Both the position numbers and the translations under genes were made by a program. A stretch of 64,000 bases of DNA from Sabellastarte sp. h YS-2021 (lineage: Eukaryota; Annelida; Polychaeta; Sabellida; Sabellidae). This document shows, piece by piece, positions 9,401 to 19,006 of the stretch (position 1 is the stretch's first letter; each line of letters opens with the position of its first letter). Under the pieces are notes generated by a model. The model ran no database searches, was not told the origin of the DNA, and worked only from the letters and a program-made list of their open reading frames with translations. Location of the stretch: NCBI GenBank assembly GCA_964017235.1, contig OZ024940.1, positions 29,816,573-29,880,572 of the forward strand. Reading direction: 5' to 3'.

Positions 9401-12298
9401 GATGCAAGATTTGATGCTGATCAGGAGTTCACCTAGGTACGCAGTCGGCTATGTGTGTAGATTAACTGCTATAAAATATCTAATTAGGTCAGGTTTATTC
9501 CATGAGAGAGATTAAGTTTTATAAAGTATTGCCATATTAGATTTGTTGTATTATTAGATCAGATCTGTTCAGGTCAGTATCTGATACATCAAACTTAAAT
9601 GGTGGTTCCACAACAATATAACTGTAACACGTTACTAGGCCCGACATTTAATAATTCACAATCGATTTAGTTGACTTTTGATGTCATTGGCAAATACTAC
9701 TTAAGACATCAAACTCATTATACCGTTTTGCTAATACAGAAATAATGTGGTCGTATCTGTATTTAATGGATTTCCACTCCTTTAAGGGGACCACGGTGGC
9801 AGAGTGGTAACACCCGCCTCCCACCTCTGAGGCCGGGGTTCGGTTCCCGGCACAGCCTCAAGTGGGAAAGCTGGTAGTTGCTTGCTGTTAGTCGGCAGTT
9901 TACAATACAGAACCTTGACCAACTGTATGTACTGGTTTCCTCTGCCCACAAAACTACCCGTCGTGATATGACCAGTACAGTGTTGAACGCGATGTAAAAC
10001 CCCAAATAAATAAACTCATTATAGCTCTGAAAGAAGCTCTTGTGACCTAGTGATAAACCATTTGGCATGTTTTATCCAGGAAATAGATTAAGCGCTGTAG
10101 ATTTAGATTTATTTGTTGTTTTACGTCGCATTCAACATCCAGGGTCATATTGCGATGGGTAGTTTTACAGGTGGAGGAAACCAGTGCATACTGCACTGTA
10201 AACCACCGGGCATCGGCAAGTAACTACCAACTTTCCAACATGAAGCGCCTGGCCCGAGATTTGAAGCGGTGGCCTCAGAGGTTGGAGGCGAGAACTCTAA
10301 CCACTACACCACCGAGCCCCCCCCCCCCCCTATTCAGCTCTGTAAAAACACTTGTTACATATTTCACTATAGGTACGTGGATCGTCTAGTCAGTCGGCTG
10401 AAAGTCTTACTGAGTGAGTGTGAGAAGCAGCGCTCACTGGCGAGACTCATGGTGACTCGCAGAGCGGAGGCCGCCGCCGAGCAGGTGGAAACGGAGCCTA
10501 AGGTGGAACTTATGAGACGCAAGATGAAAGAACTGCAAGGACAGGTAGGGTTCAAAGGTCAGAGATCATTAGTTAGAGTTAAAGGTCAGTTTCAACAGAT
10601 AAGGCAAATCTTCATTATATTCCACATAATACCACTAGCTGGCAAGATATAGCACAGGTTATTCAAACAGGTGAAATATATTTAAATTACAGTGGTAAAA
10701 TATGGGTTACTCAAATAGGTGAAAACACAGGTAAACTCAAACAGGTGAAAACACAGATGAACTCAAAAAACAGGTGAAAACACAGATAAACTCAAAAACC
10801 AGGTGAAAACATAAGTAAAGTCAAACAGGTGAAGACACAGATAAACTAAAAAAAAAACACAAGAAAACTAAAACAGGTGAAAACACAGGTAAACTCAAAC
10901 AGGTGAAAACACAAGTAAACTAAAACAGGTGAAAACACGAGTAAACTCAAACAGGTGAAAACACAAGTAAACTCAAACAGGTGAAAACACAAGTAAACTC
11001 AAACAGGTGAAAAATTACAACTAATTCAAATTAGTTTAAACGTAGCATCTACTTTGGGGTAATACCAAATTACTGATGAATTTGTTGAGTAGCTTGACTT
11101 ATGGGGTGGACTTTTACCACTCGTCGCAGCCTTAGAGTGGAGCCTCTCCTTGAGATCCGTGGCCCCACATACATGCACTCCTCTCCTATAGTATTCTTGT
11201 GATCTATGTGGTGTAGCTTGACCACTGTGTCCTAGCGGGTAGCACACTTGTCTAGGAACTCCAAGGACATGGGTTCAAACCCAGGTACAGGCAGATACAT
11301 AGTGGCTTGGATGACCACATAAAATGGCGGTCCTCTGTCATTGGGTCCTATCCCCAGTGGCAGGCTAAAGAACCTCAAGGATGTTGATAAATGATCATCC
11401 TTGAGCCTCTGTCTTCCAGTTAGGGGGAATGTGAGTTACTTGTGAGTTGGGGCTGTACCTGTACAGTCGGATTGGTTAAATAGCGCTTTGAGTCCTGTAG
11501 TATATGGAGATATTGTGCTGAGTATAAATACAATTACAAAGTTTGCATCTGATCATTGAAGGTAAGCAGCACTGGGCTTGGTTAGTACTTGGATGGCTGA
11601 CCAGCTGAGTTCCGGGCCGGTTGTGGGCAGAAATACATAGAGACTCGGATGAAGACTTGAATGGCGGTCCCATCGTAATATAACTCCTAACAGAGTACTA
11701 TGCGCGATGTTAAATAAATCGATCAATACAGTGGACTTGTGATGTCACACTTACATCAGCAGTGATGTCATAGCTGAAAAACCATAATGACATAACCAGC
11801 AACCTCCCTAGTGACGTCTATTTACCTGAGAAATTGTTCAGTCTAACATTTGTATACTAGTTACCCGATATTGACCCATATTCAAGGTCAAGAGGTCACA
11901 CACAAGGTCATACATGTGTTTTCTGAAAGCCAGTACAATAATCATCTCCTGCCGGGTTTTAGCCTGGGAGGGAGATTATGAAATGATGCCTGTGCATGCG
12001 TCCGTGCGTGTGTTAGTTAGTCACGCAGATTTCTTCAAAACTACTACAGCTACAGATTTTTTGTAAATAATTTCCCACGTCATAATATTTTCTTCCTAGC
12101 TGAAGATTTTTATCTGGTATCTTGTGCACCTATAATTCCCGATGTTATTTTCAACTCCTGTCATTTACAGATCTGTTTTTGTTTGAAGCATGACATAGTT
12201 AAGTTTTCACTTTATTTTGTTTTCAGATCGCTGCTGAGATCTCTCTGAAGTACAAGAAAAGACGCGTGAACATTATGGGGGATATAAATACTGTGTAG
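3479..12298 (+). CDS. CDK5RAP3: CDK5RAP3 (LZAP), C-terminal ten coding exons
   Basis: Exons, all joined in phase: 3479-3615, 4948-5061, 5788-5845, 6488-6574, 7421-7502, 8266-8345, 8976-9089, 9345-9436, 10373-10544, 12227-12298 (stop TAG). Every intron is GT-AG. The 335 residues cover the C-terminal two thirds of a family protein usually near 500 residues; the start lies left of the window. Family hallmarks are GEHVKRELLAQVLDLP in the first exon, NTTVYEWRTG in the second, IDWG motifs in the fourth and fifth exons, and a C-terminal coiled-coil ending KYKKRRVNIMG. In animals this protein acts with UFL1 and DDRGK1 in the ER-associated UFM1 ligase that modifies ribosomes, and its IDWG motifs bind ATG8 and UFM1 proteins during ER-phagy. 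Two exact IDWG copies are seen here, plus an IDFS that may be a decayed third. I see no clear polyadenylation signal close to the stop. Confidence 0.95.
3833..4876. mobile_element. Giant palindromic (foldback) element in a CDK5RAP3 intron
   Basis: The left end (ctgactaaccgactaatcg) and the right end (gattagtcggttagtcg) are inverted. The complementarity continues inward through ttacgtgaat / attcacgtaa and ctcttatatcgcc / ggcggtataagag to gtgtcgacaccgaata near 4430 and tattcggtgtggacac near 4270. The arms are roughly 450 bp and diverged. No transposase reading frame is present, so it is non-autonomous. The TIR edge (aggggtgtcc) resembles hAT-type ends, but I could not define a target duplication. 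Confidence 0.75.
5980..6110 (+). repeat. SINE family A, diverged 3' fragment
   Basis: Sequence gaatctggtcaacaactagt, the word cctccacc, and a terminal gggttaaaccc match the body and tail of family A copies such as 7610-7849. The tRNA-like head is missing. Confidence 0.5.
6111..6440 (+). repeat. SINE family B copy
   Basis: It contains the B-box-like gggttcaatcccaggtac, then the family body (cttaaaatggcggtcctctg, gggtcctatccccagtggca) and the tail gagcataaatacaaa. It lies in a CDK5RAP3 intron. Confidence 0.8.
6889..6934 (+). other. G-rich tract with quadruplex potential
   Basis: Six or more runs of four or more G are separated by single T or A (repeats of ggggt). It lies on the non-template strand of the CDK5RAP3 intron between 6574 and 7421. 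Confidence 0.7.
7010..7375 (+). mobile_element. MITE remnant ending 45 bp before an exon
   Basis: It shares its body (agaaaccaaccttaaatctg) and right end (acggataaatacggta) with the element at 30257-30743. The left TIR is not recognisable. The right end stops 45 bp upstream of the acceptor for the 7421 exon, so the branch-point region of that intron may come partly from the element. Confidence 0.65.
7610..7849 (+). mobile_element. SINE family A with target-site duplication
   Basis: The head is tRNA-derived: an A-box-like TGGTGTAGCGGTTAGAGTGC and the B-box GGTTCGAATCT. A conserved body (gttggtagttacttgccgat) and an A-rich end follow. A 16-bp duplication (7594-7609 and 7850-7865, one mismatch) flanks it, showing target-primed insertion. 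Confidence 0.92.
9785..10015 (+). mobile_element. SINE family A copy
   Basis: It has a tRNA-like head (ccacggtggcagagtggtaa, ggttcggttcccggc), the conserved body (ccttgaccaactgtatgtac) and an aaataaataaa tail. It lies in a CDK5RAP3 intron. Confidence 0.88.
10096..10325 (-). mobile_element. SINE family A copy, reverse orientation
   Basis: This is the complement of the family A body and head. It ends in a C-rich run at the head edge (10317-10330), about 45 bp before the 10373 exon. Confidence 0.88.
10655..11020 (+). repeat. 26-bp minisatellite in the last CDK5RAP3 intron
   Basis: The unit is close to aaacaggtgaaaacacaagt plus aaactc. About 14 copies are present, with several near-identical at the right end. 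Each holds CAGGTG, which is both an E-box of the Snail/ZEB type and a CAG|GTGAAA 5' splice-site look-alike. Confidence 0.9.
11225..11535 (+). mobile_element. SINE family B copy, full length
   Basis: The head gtcctagcgggtagcacact and B-box-like gggttcaaacccaggtacag are followed by the family body. The end is gagtataaatacaattac. Confidence 0.88.
11540..11726 (+). mobile_element. 5S rRNA-derived SINE (SINE3 type)
   Basis: The words gcatctgatcattgaaggta and gcttggttagtacttggatg correspond to the internal promoter region of animal 5S rRNA. Only that part is present. A non-5S body and a short repetitive tail (aaataaatcgatcaat) follow, so this is a SINE and not a 5S gene. It directly follows a family B SINE. 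Confidence 0.85.
11940..12226 (+). other. Intron sequence with a dispersed-repeat head
   Basis: The segment beginning tgccgggttttagcctggga contains an inverted-repeat head like those that open other mollusc tandem-core elements, but no core follows here. The remainder is plain intron running into the 12227 exon. Confidence 0.35.
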
Positions 12299-12364
12299 TT
12301 GTAGATGTGCACTGTTAAGTTTATAATTCCGTATATTTTATTTAAGATTGTTGATTTTGTGAAT

Positions 12365-13195
12365 GTGGTAATTTTTACCCCACAGCCCTTAAGGGTTGTC
12401 AGGGTATTGTTTTCACCCATGGTGTCCGGATGGGCGGGCGGGCGACGGGGAAAAAGATTGTCTGGGCTCTATCTCAGAAACCATATGGTGTAGGAAGTTG
12501 GTACATGGTTTGGACATTTGTTAAGGGGTGTACATGTGCAACGTCATGGTGTGACCTTGATTTGACCTTGCCACAGTGTCCTTGAGTTTGAAACTCTTGT
12601 CGGGCTATATCTCGGAAACCGAAATGTGTAGGAAGTTGATACTTGGCAGGGACATTGGTTAGGAAGTGTAGGTGTGCAGCATCATACTGTGACCATGGTT
12701 TGACCTTTGACCTTGCCGTAGTGACCTTGACCTTTAAAATCTTGTCCGGGCTATATCACGGCAACCATAACGTGTAGGAAGTTGATACTAGGTCGTGACA
12801 TTGGTTGGGAGTTGTAGGTGTGCAAATTCATGGTGTGACCTTGATTTGACCTTTGACCTTGCTGTAGTGACCTTGACATATAAAATCTTGGAAACTGTAA
12901 GTTGTAGGAAGTTGTTACTTGGTAAGGACATTGCTTGGAGGATGTAGCAGTGCTATGTCATGGTGTGACCTTGATTTGACTTTAGACCTTGCTGTAGTGA
13001 CCTTGAACTTTAAAATCTTGTCCTGCCTATATCTCGGGAACTGTAAGGTGTAGTAAGTTAAAACATGTTAAGGTCATGGTGTGACCTTGATTTGATCTTT
13101 GACCTTGCCCCAATGACATTGACCTTTTAAAACTTGTTCAGGCTATATTTTGGAAACCATGTAGAAAGTTGATATGTGTTATTCTGTGCTGAAGG
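12365..13195 (+). repeat. Hairpin-headed array of about five ~140-bp cores
   Basis: A short hairpin head (cagcccttaagggttgt) is followed by degenerate units that restart at ctatatctcggaaacc-like words near 12464, 12601, 12747, 12887, 13023 and 13141. Units contain TGACCTTGATTTGACC and, in two units (near 12698 and 12846), a perfect TTTGACCTTTGACCTT, which is a DR1 nuclear-receptor element on the minus strand. It starts about 70 bp after the CDK5RAP3 stop, so it may lie in or near the 3' untranslated region. Confidence 0.8.
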
Positions 13196-13539
13196 TGAGA
13201 GCTCAAAACTCCAAATTATCACTCACTTTACGATATATTTCACTTGAAAGTGCAGTCATTTGTTAAGATTGTTTGGGTGTCGGGATGTTCACTGTTGAAA
13301 GTATTTTATGTTACTTATAAAGTATAAACAAGATGCATGAAAAGAATTTGTGTGTTTTCTTTGCTACTTACTATATATCCACTGGTCATAAATGAAGTTC
13401 TGAAACATGGCCGACCAGTTGTACATCAATGTGTGTACACCCTGTCTAGAAATACCAGAGGCAGTCGCTGAAACCCTAAGTTCCTTCCAAGTCCCCTCTT
13501 CTGACTTTAAACTTCAGAAATCATACAAACTTTGTTCTA

Positions 13540-14095
13540 AGTCTTTCAGCCATTGTGCACTTATGCCCCTTGTTCTTAGCACTAGAACTGTCCCTATGTC
13601 ACCCCATTTCATCGGAGTTGTTCACACTACAGGCGGGCGGCCATTGATTGCACATGGTTTTTCTAACCGCCAATAACAGTCGGACGACAGTACTACAAAC
13701 GTTGGTCACTGAAAAGCAACCTCCGTTAACCTTAACTCATCTTTGGTAGCCGTCGGACAAACGTGGCAAAATAACCAATACCTTAACTCACCTTATGTCG
13801 CCGTGTTACTCCGAAAGACAACTAAATCACAATCTTAAGTACACCGTGGACTACACCATCGGTAACTGTGGAAAGAAATTTATACACGCATGCACTAAAT
13901 CGTCTGCGGACACTGAAAGTACCAAAATCATAAGCGAAAATTTCAAATATTTTAAAACTTTTGTAGAACTCGCAAGATAATGGACAGTTCGCCACTGACT
14001 CGCAAGGTCGCAACCGGACATCACATGGTGGTCCAAGGACAGACTTTTCCCCAACGGGGGGTTACCAAGGGCGATTCCACCTGTAGGGTGAATGT
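13540..14095 (+). repeat. Unclassified dispersed repeat, copy 1
   Basis: It shares ordered blocks with 15570-16045: gagttgttcacactacaggc, gaaagacaactaaatcacaa, aaatttcaaatattttaaaa and cactgactcgcaaggt. The short reading frames across it are not conserved between copies. No terminal repeats were found. Confidence 0.65.
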
Positions 14096-14119
14096 GTAAT
14101 TAATGGATGGAAAACCTCA

Positions 14120-14375
14120 CTTCAGTCCCTCCTTGACATCACTAAAGAAACATCTGAAGACTGGCCGCTTCAGTTCAAACTTTACCCACTCTATATTTAT
14201 CCCTGTCTCTGACATGGGGAGGAAGCTTGGTGCATAATGGCTGAAATGATTGGAAAAATATTTTGTGAACCTTACGGTCAGAAGAGGGGGCCTAGAGGAC
14301 CTTAAATTTTGAACAGCTAGATATGACCCCATAGAGTGTGTTCAAAGCGATGTTAAACATAAGATCAATCAATTT
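14120..14375 (+). repeat. Possible degraded SINE with atcaatcaa tail
   Basis: It ends gcgatgttaaac and agatcaatcaa, like the tail of the 5S-derived SINE at 11540-11726. No promoter head is recognisable. Confidence 0.35.
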
Positions 14376-14588
14376 TACATGTGGATACATTGACGTGTCG
14401 AATCGGTAATGTGCGACTGGGGGAAATTGGAGCTGTGGACCCGAGAACATTTCTCAGCAGTTTTAATTTAAATTGGCACAAACAGGAAGTAGCACAGTAA
14501 AACAAAAATAACCAATCAAAATCACCAATACACAAATATATTCTTGTAAGCAGCACATTGATTGATTTTGTGCTACTTCAGGGCACCA

Positions 14589-14630
14589 TTTTTTTTTTTT
14601 TTTTTTTGGGGGGGGGGGGGTGGTGGTGTA
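14589..14630. repeat. Poly-T followed directly by poly-G
   Basis: About 19 T pass into about 12 G and then a tgg repeat. The same T-run/G-run junction occurs at 35717-35749. Confidence 0.9.
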
Positions 14631-14639
14631 GAAATTTGT

Positions 14640-15560
14640 TTACCATCACTCCTAAAAAAGTTTGTTCGGTAGCTTTGATGGTTGTCCACCGGCACATGAA
14701 TTGATCAACAGAAGCCCCAACCGTCATACATGGAATATGTGCACCTTGTAATTTGATCTACCACGATGCATTTGTTTACAGTTTCACACGCCGACAGTCT
14801 GCAAACACAGATTTCTTGTCAACACACTTAATAAGTTTTACACCCAGGCTCGTGAAATTTACAAGATACATTCTTTGTCACAAAAACTTGTCCACACTTT
14901 TTGGGCTCATTTCGAAAAAACAAGATGGCTGCCATGGCCATTTATTGAGGACAATAAAAGTTTTTGTACTGATACACTATGTCTGTGGTTCTCAGCTGTT
15001 GTAGGTTGAATCTCCTTATGGGTGGTATGTTGAACAGACACATGTATGTCTTGAGTACTCATGATCTTGTAGCTCTTTATTTAAGGTTGTCTATGAGCCA
15101 GAGTGCCCCACATAGCTAATTTTGGTCAAACTTGGAAGTGCTCGTGTCTCATTTGTAATTGCCCCTATAGGTTTGGGTTAAGGTTAAACTAACCCCTAAC
15201 CCTAACCCTGAAATCAACCTTTAGGAAATTGTGACCCGAGTTTAACCCACAAATCTGACCTAGTCACCCAAAAGTTGGGGGTTTTTTACACGCCTTCAAC
15301 CGCTAATTAGAGTACATGGCATGACAAGATGCTTTTAAAGGTTCAAACATAGCCAGCCATGGTTCCCAGTCTGTTGTGGATACTGCTTAAGATATTTTGC
15401 TGAAGTGTGCTGGTGACAATTTGGTCATGAATTTTTCCTGTGAGGAAGTGAAGGTGAATAAGCTGAGGGAAATCTTTTCTCTCAGATGTCTGCGCGATGA
15501 CAACTGCTACAAAAGTTTACGATGGCCTTTCACATGTCTACATTAAGCCCCTTTCACACT
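14640..15560. other. No gene seen; short telomere-like motif
   Basis: No exon can be supported. At 15195-15213 the words cccctaaccctaaccctga give a few telomere-type repeats, too few to be meaningful. Confidence 0.4.
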
Positions 15561-15569
15561 TCAGGCGTT

Positions 15570-16045
15570 ATGTCCCACGGTTACAGGTGTTCCGCGGCAG
15601 CAGAGCCGCCTCCCAGGTCGCCCCATTTAGTCCGAGTTGTTCACACTACAGGTGATGTAATTCATGGTTATAGGCATTTGGTGAAACACCCCTGTCCTTT
15701 AACTACCGTTCAAGATTTGTATGCGACCTTGTGTCACACAGTGGACAAACGTCCATGTACCTCCACTCAGTTTATGTCACCGTATTACACCGAAAGACGA
15801 CCAAATCACAACCCTTATGTACACTGTGGACCACAACTTTACTGTAGCAAGAAATTCATATGTGAAATCGTCTGCGCTTGCCCACAGTGCTGAATTCAGA
15901 GGCAGAAATTTCAAATATTTTAAAACTTCTGTAGCACGCGCAAGGTAATGGACGGTTCGGCACTGACTCGCAAGGTTGCAAACGGACGTCAGGCGGTGAT
16001 CCAAGGACAGGGACGTTTCACCAAACACTGGTCATTGCGGGTGAT
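15570..16045 (+). repeat. Unclassified dispersed repeat, copy 2
   Basis: It matches copy 1 (13540-14095) in the same order and orientation, at moderate identity with several indels. Both copies lie between CDK5RAP3 and the TRIM-like gene, about 2.0 kb apart. Confidence 0.65.
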
Positions 16046-16414
16046 ACCAACTTTATTGTGAAAGATATATTTGGAATGACCATGTATGAATGTCCCTGAT
16101 GGCCCAGGGCCGGGATAGGCCCCAACCACAGAGTATGAAGTAGACTATACAGTGTTTTTGTGTTCATGATAACTCTAAAAGTAGTCAAAGTTTATTTATG
16201 AATTTTTTTATGTACGTAGTACCAGGACAAAGGAAGAAGGGATGAAACTGTAACATATTGTGAAAAAAAAAAAAATATATATATATTCTGAATTTTCAAA
16301 GGTACCATTGCAAATGCTTTTTCGATGACTATTTCTTTCTGATTGACAAAAATTAATGAGCGGATTAGTCATGAAATCTGGTTACTATGGCAAAAGAAAG
16401 AAGTGATTACTTTT

Positions 16415-16675
16415 TGCACTGTGGCCTAGTGGGTAACACAGAGGATGTGGGTTCAAACCCAGGTACAGGCAGATACATAGTGGCTCAGATGACCAGTGGC
16501 AGGTTAAAGGACCTCAAGGACATTGATAATGCTCATCCTTGACCCTCTGTCTTTCAGTTAGGGGGAATGTCAGTAACTTGAGAGTTGGGCTGTACTTGTG
16601 TAGTCAGATGGGCCATATAGCACCTTGAGTCCTGTAGTACATGGAGATATTGAGCCGAGTATAAATACACAATAC
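16415..16675 (+). mobile_element. SINE family B copy
   Basis: It has the head tggcctagtgggtaacacag, the B-box-like gggttcaaacccaggtacag, and a body with an internal deletion around 16490. The tail is gagtataaatacaca. Confidence 0.85.
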
Positions 16676-16683
16676 ATAAAAAA

Positions 16684-16920
16684 ATGTGTAGAGTAAGAAA
16701 TCTAAAATTCGCCAGGAATCTAAAATTCGCCACCTCTAAAGCCTTGGTTAATTTTATGAAGAAAATGATGTTTTTGTCTAAAAATTGGTATTTTTCAGTT
16801 CAAAAAGCCTTAATTTACTATACAGTCAACAAATCTCACCACAATTCATTTATTTTATTAGTATTTTCACATGTGGCGAATTTCAGATATGTGGCGAATT
16901 TTAGATTTCTTACTCTACAT
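16684..16920. mobile_element. 237-bp MITE with about 30-bp terminal inverted repeats
   Basis: The left end holds gagtaagaaatctaaaattc and the right end gaattttagatttcttactc, exact complements. The subterminal gaatctaaaattcgcc and its inverse are repeated once more inside each end. It sits directly after the family B SINE at an A-rich site. No transposase is present. Confidence 0.88.
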
Positions 16921-17629
16921 AAAAAAATATGTATGAAAATTCCCGCAGTGGAGGTCTACACTCAATCAGTTCTTTCTCATTTTAAAATTCTTTCCTTTTT
17001 GAACTCTCGTTTTACCAGAATCTAATCAGCCTTTGTGCATCGATTCTCACAGAAAGGCCAAAAGCAAGCAATAAAGTGATTACATTGGGAGAGGTAGCAA
17101 TCATATCCTGGAAACAAAACGTATATTGAATTTTCAGAAATGCCCCCCCTGGAAAGGATTTTCGCTCAATTTTTGCCCCGAGTAAATATATCTGTCATTG
17201 CTTTCGATTTATCAAACTTACAAAGCCAGAATCTAAGAGTTTTTTTTGTTTATAAAAAAGCTCCACAAGGTAATTACTGTCTAAGTGCAAGCATTTTTTC
17301 TTCTTACTAACTTTTTTTTTGTTTATTTTAAAGCCAACACAGCACATTTTATTACAAGCAAAGTTGTAATGTAGATTATTTCAAAGATATGGTTATAATA
17401 AACTTACAAAATCCCCTGAAGATTGTTCTATTGACTATTCCAGAAGACGTAATCAATAATTACTAAAAAATCAAATATTTGCTGGCCAAATATTATCCAC
17501 ACATAGTACATGTGTTTCTATAAAAGGAAAGACAAAATACCTGTCTATTAACTGGCCTGACATAAGGGTTTCGATTCTGATTATTCTGATTGGATCTGTT
17601 TGTGTGCATACCTCAATCTTTTCATCAGG

Positions 17630-18740
17630 TTTCGGTTTCACAGAAGCACCTAGCCCGGACTTGGACGTAAAGTTAAGACTTTTGTCTTAAAATGAGGCTA
17701 AGTCTGTGATCTTAGACTTAGAGGATTTCACAAAGCTGCTAACTCTAGGCTATGGCTAAGTCTACCTGAGAGTGGGCTTAACTTTTGTAAACAAATACTT
17801 AAAATATAGCCGCCATATATTTTTCTTACTTCAAAACTTGAAATGCTTGAAAATAAAAAAAAATAAATGCATAGAACACCTCACTAAACTAGTTTTTGGA
17901 CATATTTATGTGGTTACAAGGCTTTCCATTGAAACACAGCATTTTTTCCAAGATAAATTGAGTTAAACAATGTATATGTGTCACCACTAAAATATTTTGA
18001 CTAGATATAAAGGGTCACATGACACAGAAAACCACTGTGGTTATATGATAATCTTGGACTTAGCTAAGTCAGCCTTTGTGAAATCCATTTAAGTCTAGGA
18101 ATTAGCAAAGACAAAAGGCTCAAATTTAAGTCCCAGGGACCAATTTCACAAAGGGCCAAGTTTTTGGCCAATTCAGGGACTTAAATCTAACACTTTGTTT
18201 TTAGCTAGGTGAGGGACTTAAATGGATTTCACAAAGGGTGACTTAGCTAAGTCCAAGCTTATCATATAACCACAGTGGTTTTCAGTGTCATATGACCTTT
18301 TATATCCTTCATTTGATGCATTCTATCTGAGGATAAGTGCTGTTTTGGAATGAAATATCTTGTTACCACATATAAACTTCCTGAAGACTACTTCAGTAAG
18401 GTGTTCTGTATAATTATACTTTATTTACAGCCATTTCAAATTTTGAAGTGGACAAAAGTTTATGGCAGCCATGTTTAAGTCCTTTTTACAAAACTTAAGC
18501 CCACTATGTACCAGACTTAAAATTAAGTCCACTGACTTAGCAATTTCATGGACTTAGCTGCTTTGTGAAATCTGCCAAGTCTAAGAGACCACAGACTTTA
18601 ACATTCTGTTGACAAAATTTAAGACGAAACTCTTAAATTTAAGTCTAAGACTTGGCTTAAGTCCCTTTGTGAAATCGGCCCCTGACTTAGCCAAAGTCCA
18701 GGCTAAGTGTAAGAACCTTTGTGAAACTGGGCCCAAATCT
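17630..18740. mobile_element. Two copies of a ~0.55-kb MITE, head to head
   Basis: The copy at 17630-18135 reads forward and the copy at 18138-18740 reads backward. The words aaaccactgtggttatatga (near 18040) and tcatataaccacagtggttt (near 18260) are exact inverses, so the pair forms an imperfect 1.1-kb palindrome. The family repeats aagtcta / tagactt words and has ends like the element at 40528-41072. Confidence 0.75.
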
Positions 18741-19006
18741 GGGTTATATTTTTGCACAAGGTGCCTTGATCCTCCTCAAAGTTTATTCTCATTGATTGTT
18801 CTAATCTGGATTTGTATGGACAAGCTCTGCGGGTTTTCAGGCACAGTTTGTAGTTTATTTCCATTTTACATTACAGCTGTACTGTGATCAGTTGTGAGAA
18901 AATAATAATCTTTCCACACAAATAATGTTAACATTGTGGATAGATAGTTTCCTATCTGTTACAGTGGAGTGAAGAATATTTAGTTGGATATACTTGGGCT
19001 AACAAG

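Noticed and set aside
10655..11020. CRISPR-like or coding repeat
   Set aside because: No unique spacers and no open frame; it is an intronic minisatellite.
11540..11615. A 5S rRNA gene
   Set aside because: Only the internal promoter part matches; the 5' and 3' stems are missing and a SINE body follows.
15195..15213. Interstitial telomere block
   Set aside because: Only about two exact ccctaa units; too short to mean anything.
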